Source: Planctomycetaceae bacterium
GTDB taxonomy: Bacteria > Planctomycetota > Planctomycetia > Pirellulales > UBA1268
Direction: 5' to 3'
DNA length: 6,634 nucleotides
Assembly: GCA_947440895.1 (NCBI GenBank)
Contig: CANETO010000114.1
Location: 1-6,634 of the forward strand
A program made the position numbers and the translations under genes. Shown here in pieces: positions 5,312-6,634 of this stretch. How positions within the stretch are numbered: position 1 is the first letter of the stretch; the number at the start of each line of letters is the position of its first letter. Below the pieces are notes generated by a model. That model saw only the letters and a program-made list of their open reading frames with translations, made no database searches and was not told the origin of the DNA.

Positions 5312-6634
5312 CTATCCCACGATGACCGTGGGCCGCCTGTCGGGGTCGGCGATGGCGTCGTCGAGCAGGTCGACCACCCGGTTGGGAACGTCGCCGCGGC
5401 CAAAGAGCAGGAAGTCGAGCGCCAGCCTGAGCCGGTGGCCCTTGCTCCAGCCGAACACAATGTCGAGAGGCGAGCCGTTTTTGGTCATCTCCATCGCCAG
5501 TTGCACGATCGTGTGCGAGACCGACACGCAGTCGTGCGCCGTGATCACGAAGAAATCACCCTCCTGCCGCACACCGATGATCGGAGCATTCTCGAATTCG
5601 CTCGTGTCGCCGTAGTGCACTTCCAGAAAGACGATCGGCACACCCTGCGGAATCCGGTGCTTGCGGCGGATCTCGGCCTCCTTCTCCGCGAGCGACCGCT
5701 GGCCGGGCCGATGCGGCACGAGCACCTGGAACGTGCCGTCCAAGCAGATGTCGGTCCAGAGCATCCGGGCGGCGTCATCGGCGAAGCGAAACTCCTTGAG
5801 CCTGAGTTCCTCGGCCCGCCAGAACCGGGAGAAAATCGAGATCGCCAACACGCAGCCGATGAAGATCGACGCGATGATGATGCCGTCGGGCCGCTCGATC
5901 ATGTTGGCGATCGTGGTGTAGATGAACACCAGACAGACCAGGAAGAAGTAGGCCAGTGTCAGGCGGCGGCCGAGGATGCCGCGTGCATCGGCTGGCAGCG
6001 GCTTGTGGCCGATGTCAACGAGCGTGGCGATTGCCGCACTCGTCATGAGTACGAGCACGCCAGTGGCATAGGCGCCGCCCTGCGCCGACACGTCGGCCCG
6101 GAAGGCCCAGGTCACGAGCAGGTTGATCACCGTGAATGCGAGGACGAGCGGCCGGTAGGCCGCCGCCCATTCCGGGGCCATGCCGTACCGCGGCAGGTAG
6201 CGCGGCACCATGTTGAGCAGGCCCGCCATCGCCGAGGCCCCGGCGAACCAGAGAATAAGAATCGTGCTGATGTCGTAGGCCGTGCCAAAGACCCGCCCGA
6301 AGAGCGGACAGATCGGGTGCGGGCTCTCACCATGCGCGATATAGGCCAGGGCCCGGTCCATGGCCTTGCCCTTCACCGGTTCGAGCCTGAGTTCGTCGGC
6401 AGGGATGAGCGTGTCGGTGCCGGTGACGAGCGACGACCCGATCAGAAACACCGACATGATCAGGGCGGCCGTGAACAGCAGCTTCCGCGTGTTGGCGATC
6501 CGTGCCGCGGCATTGTTGGGATCGTCCGCGGTCCCCTCCATGAGATGAATCTGTAAGACACCCGTCTCGAAACCACTCATGCCGAGCGCCAGCTTCGGAA
6601 ATACGATGCAGGCGATGCCCAGTACCACCCACGG
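5312..6634 (-). CDS. APC-superfamily-like transporter, C-terminal part (runs off right edge)
   Basis: The frame is open to base 6634 (PWVVLGIACIVFPKLALG at the edge), so this is the C-terminal 440 residues of a longer inner-membrane protein. A GTG at 6628 is internal, not a start. Seven hydrophobic segments are visible, at about residues 3-26, 52-72, 121-143, 162-178, 187-208, 224-245 and 251-271. Sequence features such as ALGMSGFETGV, YDISTILILWFAGASAMAGLLNMVPRYLP and YGMAPEW resemble APC-superfamily amino-acid/polyamine permease-like proteins. After the last span, a soluble domain of about 165 residues follows, with blocks VPIVFLEVHYGD, FFVITAHDCVSVSH and PLDIVFGWSKGHRLRLALDFLLFG, ending RRPTVIVG. 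I cannot assign that domain; a regulatory role is a guess. The substrate is unknown, and potassium-uptake (KUP-like) relatives cannot be excluded because the N-terminal half is missing. Confidence 0.83.
   Translation of the reverse strand, partial: PWVVLGIACIVFPKLALGMSGFETGVLQIHLMEGTADDPNNAAARIANTRKLLFTAALIMSVFLIGSSLVTGTDTLIPADELRLEPVKGKAMDRALAYIAHGESPHPICPLFGRVFGTAYDISTILILWFAGASAMAGLLNMVPRYLPRYGMAPEWAAAYRPLVLAFTVINLLVTWAFRADVSAQGGAYATGVLVLMTSAAIATLVDIGHKPLPADARGILGRRLTLAYFFLVCLVFIYTTIANMIERPDGIIIASIFIGCVLAISIFSRFWRAEELRLKEFRFADDAARMLWTDICLDGTFQVLVPHRPGQRSLAEKEAEIRRKHRIPQGVPIVFLEVHYGDTSEFENAPIIGVRQEGDFFVITAHDCVSVSHTIVQLAMEMTKNGSPLDIVFGWSKGHRLRLALDFLLFGRGDVPNRVVDLLDDAIADPDRRPTVIVG

Noticed and set aside
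3480..5460. Long minus-strand open frames opposite the repeat protein
   Set aside because: Their apparent periodicity (for example RPMSPKPPSANWLA) is the mirror of the plus-strand repeats. No domain or start signal supports them.
5435..6556. Plus-strand open frame of 373 codons opposite the transporter
   Set aside because: It is rich in His, Arg, Asp and Glu in a way typical of antisense GC-rich frames, while the minus strand encodes well-formed membrane segments.

Overview
The window looks like chromosomal DNA from a GC-rich planctomycete (Planctomycetota; Pirellulales-like is a guess). The main clue is the LEPR-type motif (ALEPRLALAA) near the N-terminus of the large plus-strand protein, a hallmark of planctomycetal exported and surface proteins. 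The high GC content and the style of the ABC-2 permease (start MPLHDVGYRAW, then GIRLAW) fit the same group.

Left part (1-2226, minus strand, transcribed right to left): frr (ribosome recycling factor), then 41 nt further on an ABC transporter ATPase, then an ABC-2 type permease that overlaps the ATPase gene by 14 nt and runs off the left edge. The tight spacing and a Shine-Dalgarno sequence before each gene suggest one transcription unit that links a core translation gene to an ABC export module. No pyrH, the common upstream partner of frr, lies in this window.

Middle (2227-2493): a roughly 270-nt divergent intergenic region that must hold the frr promoter and the promoter of the large plus-strand gene. 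I saw no convincing promoter boxes. An imperfect dyad lies at 2276-2291.

Centre (2494-5265, plus strand): a 923-residue protein of unknown function with a LEPR-type N-terminus and about ten diverged copies of a repeat centred on SQFxDGGFGDIGLQW. The best copies have a second conserved block, (I/V)(T/S)VxxVxF, exactly 49 codons from the repeat start, and Pro/Ala/Ser/Gly-rich linkers join the copies. The pattern suggests a beta-solenoid-like or beta-strand-rich extracellular repeat protein. This is the most novel element in the window.

Right part (5312-6634, minus strand): the C-terminal 440 residues of an APC-superfamily-like transporter with seven visible membrane segments and a C-terminal soluble domain of about 165 residues. 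It converges on the repeat-protein gene across 46 nt that contain a GC-rich hairpin, probably a shared terminator. The repeat protein and the transporter have no evident functional link to the frr/ABC unit.
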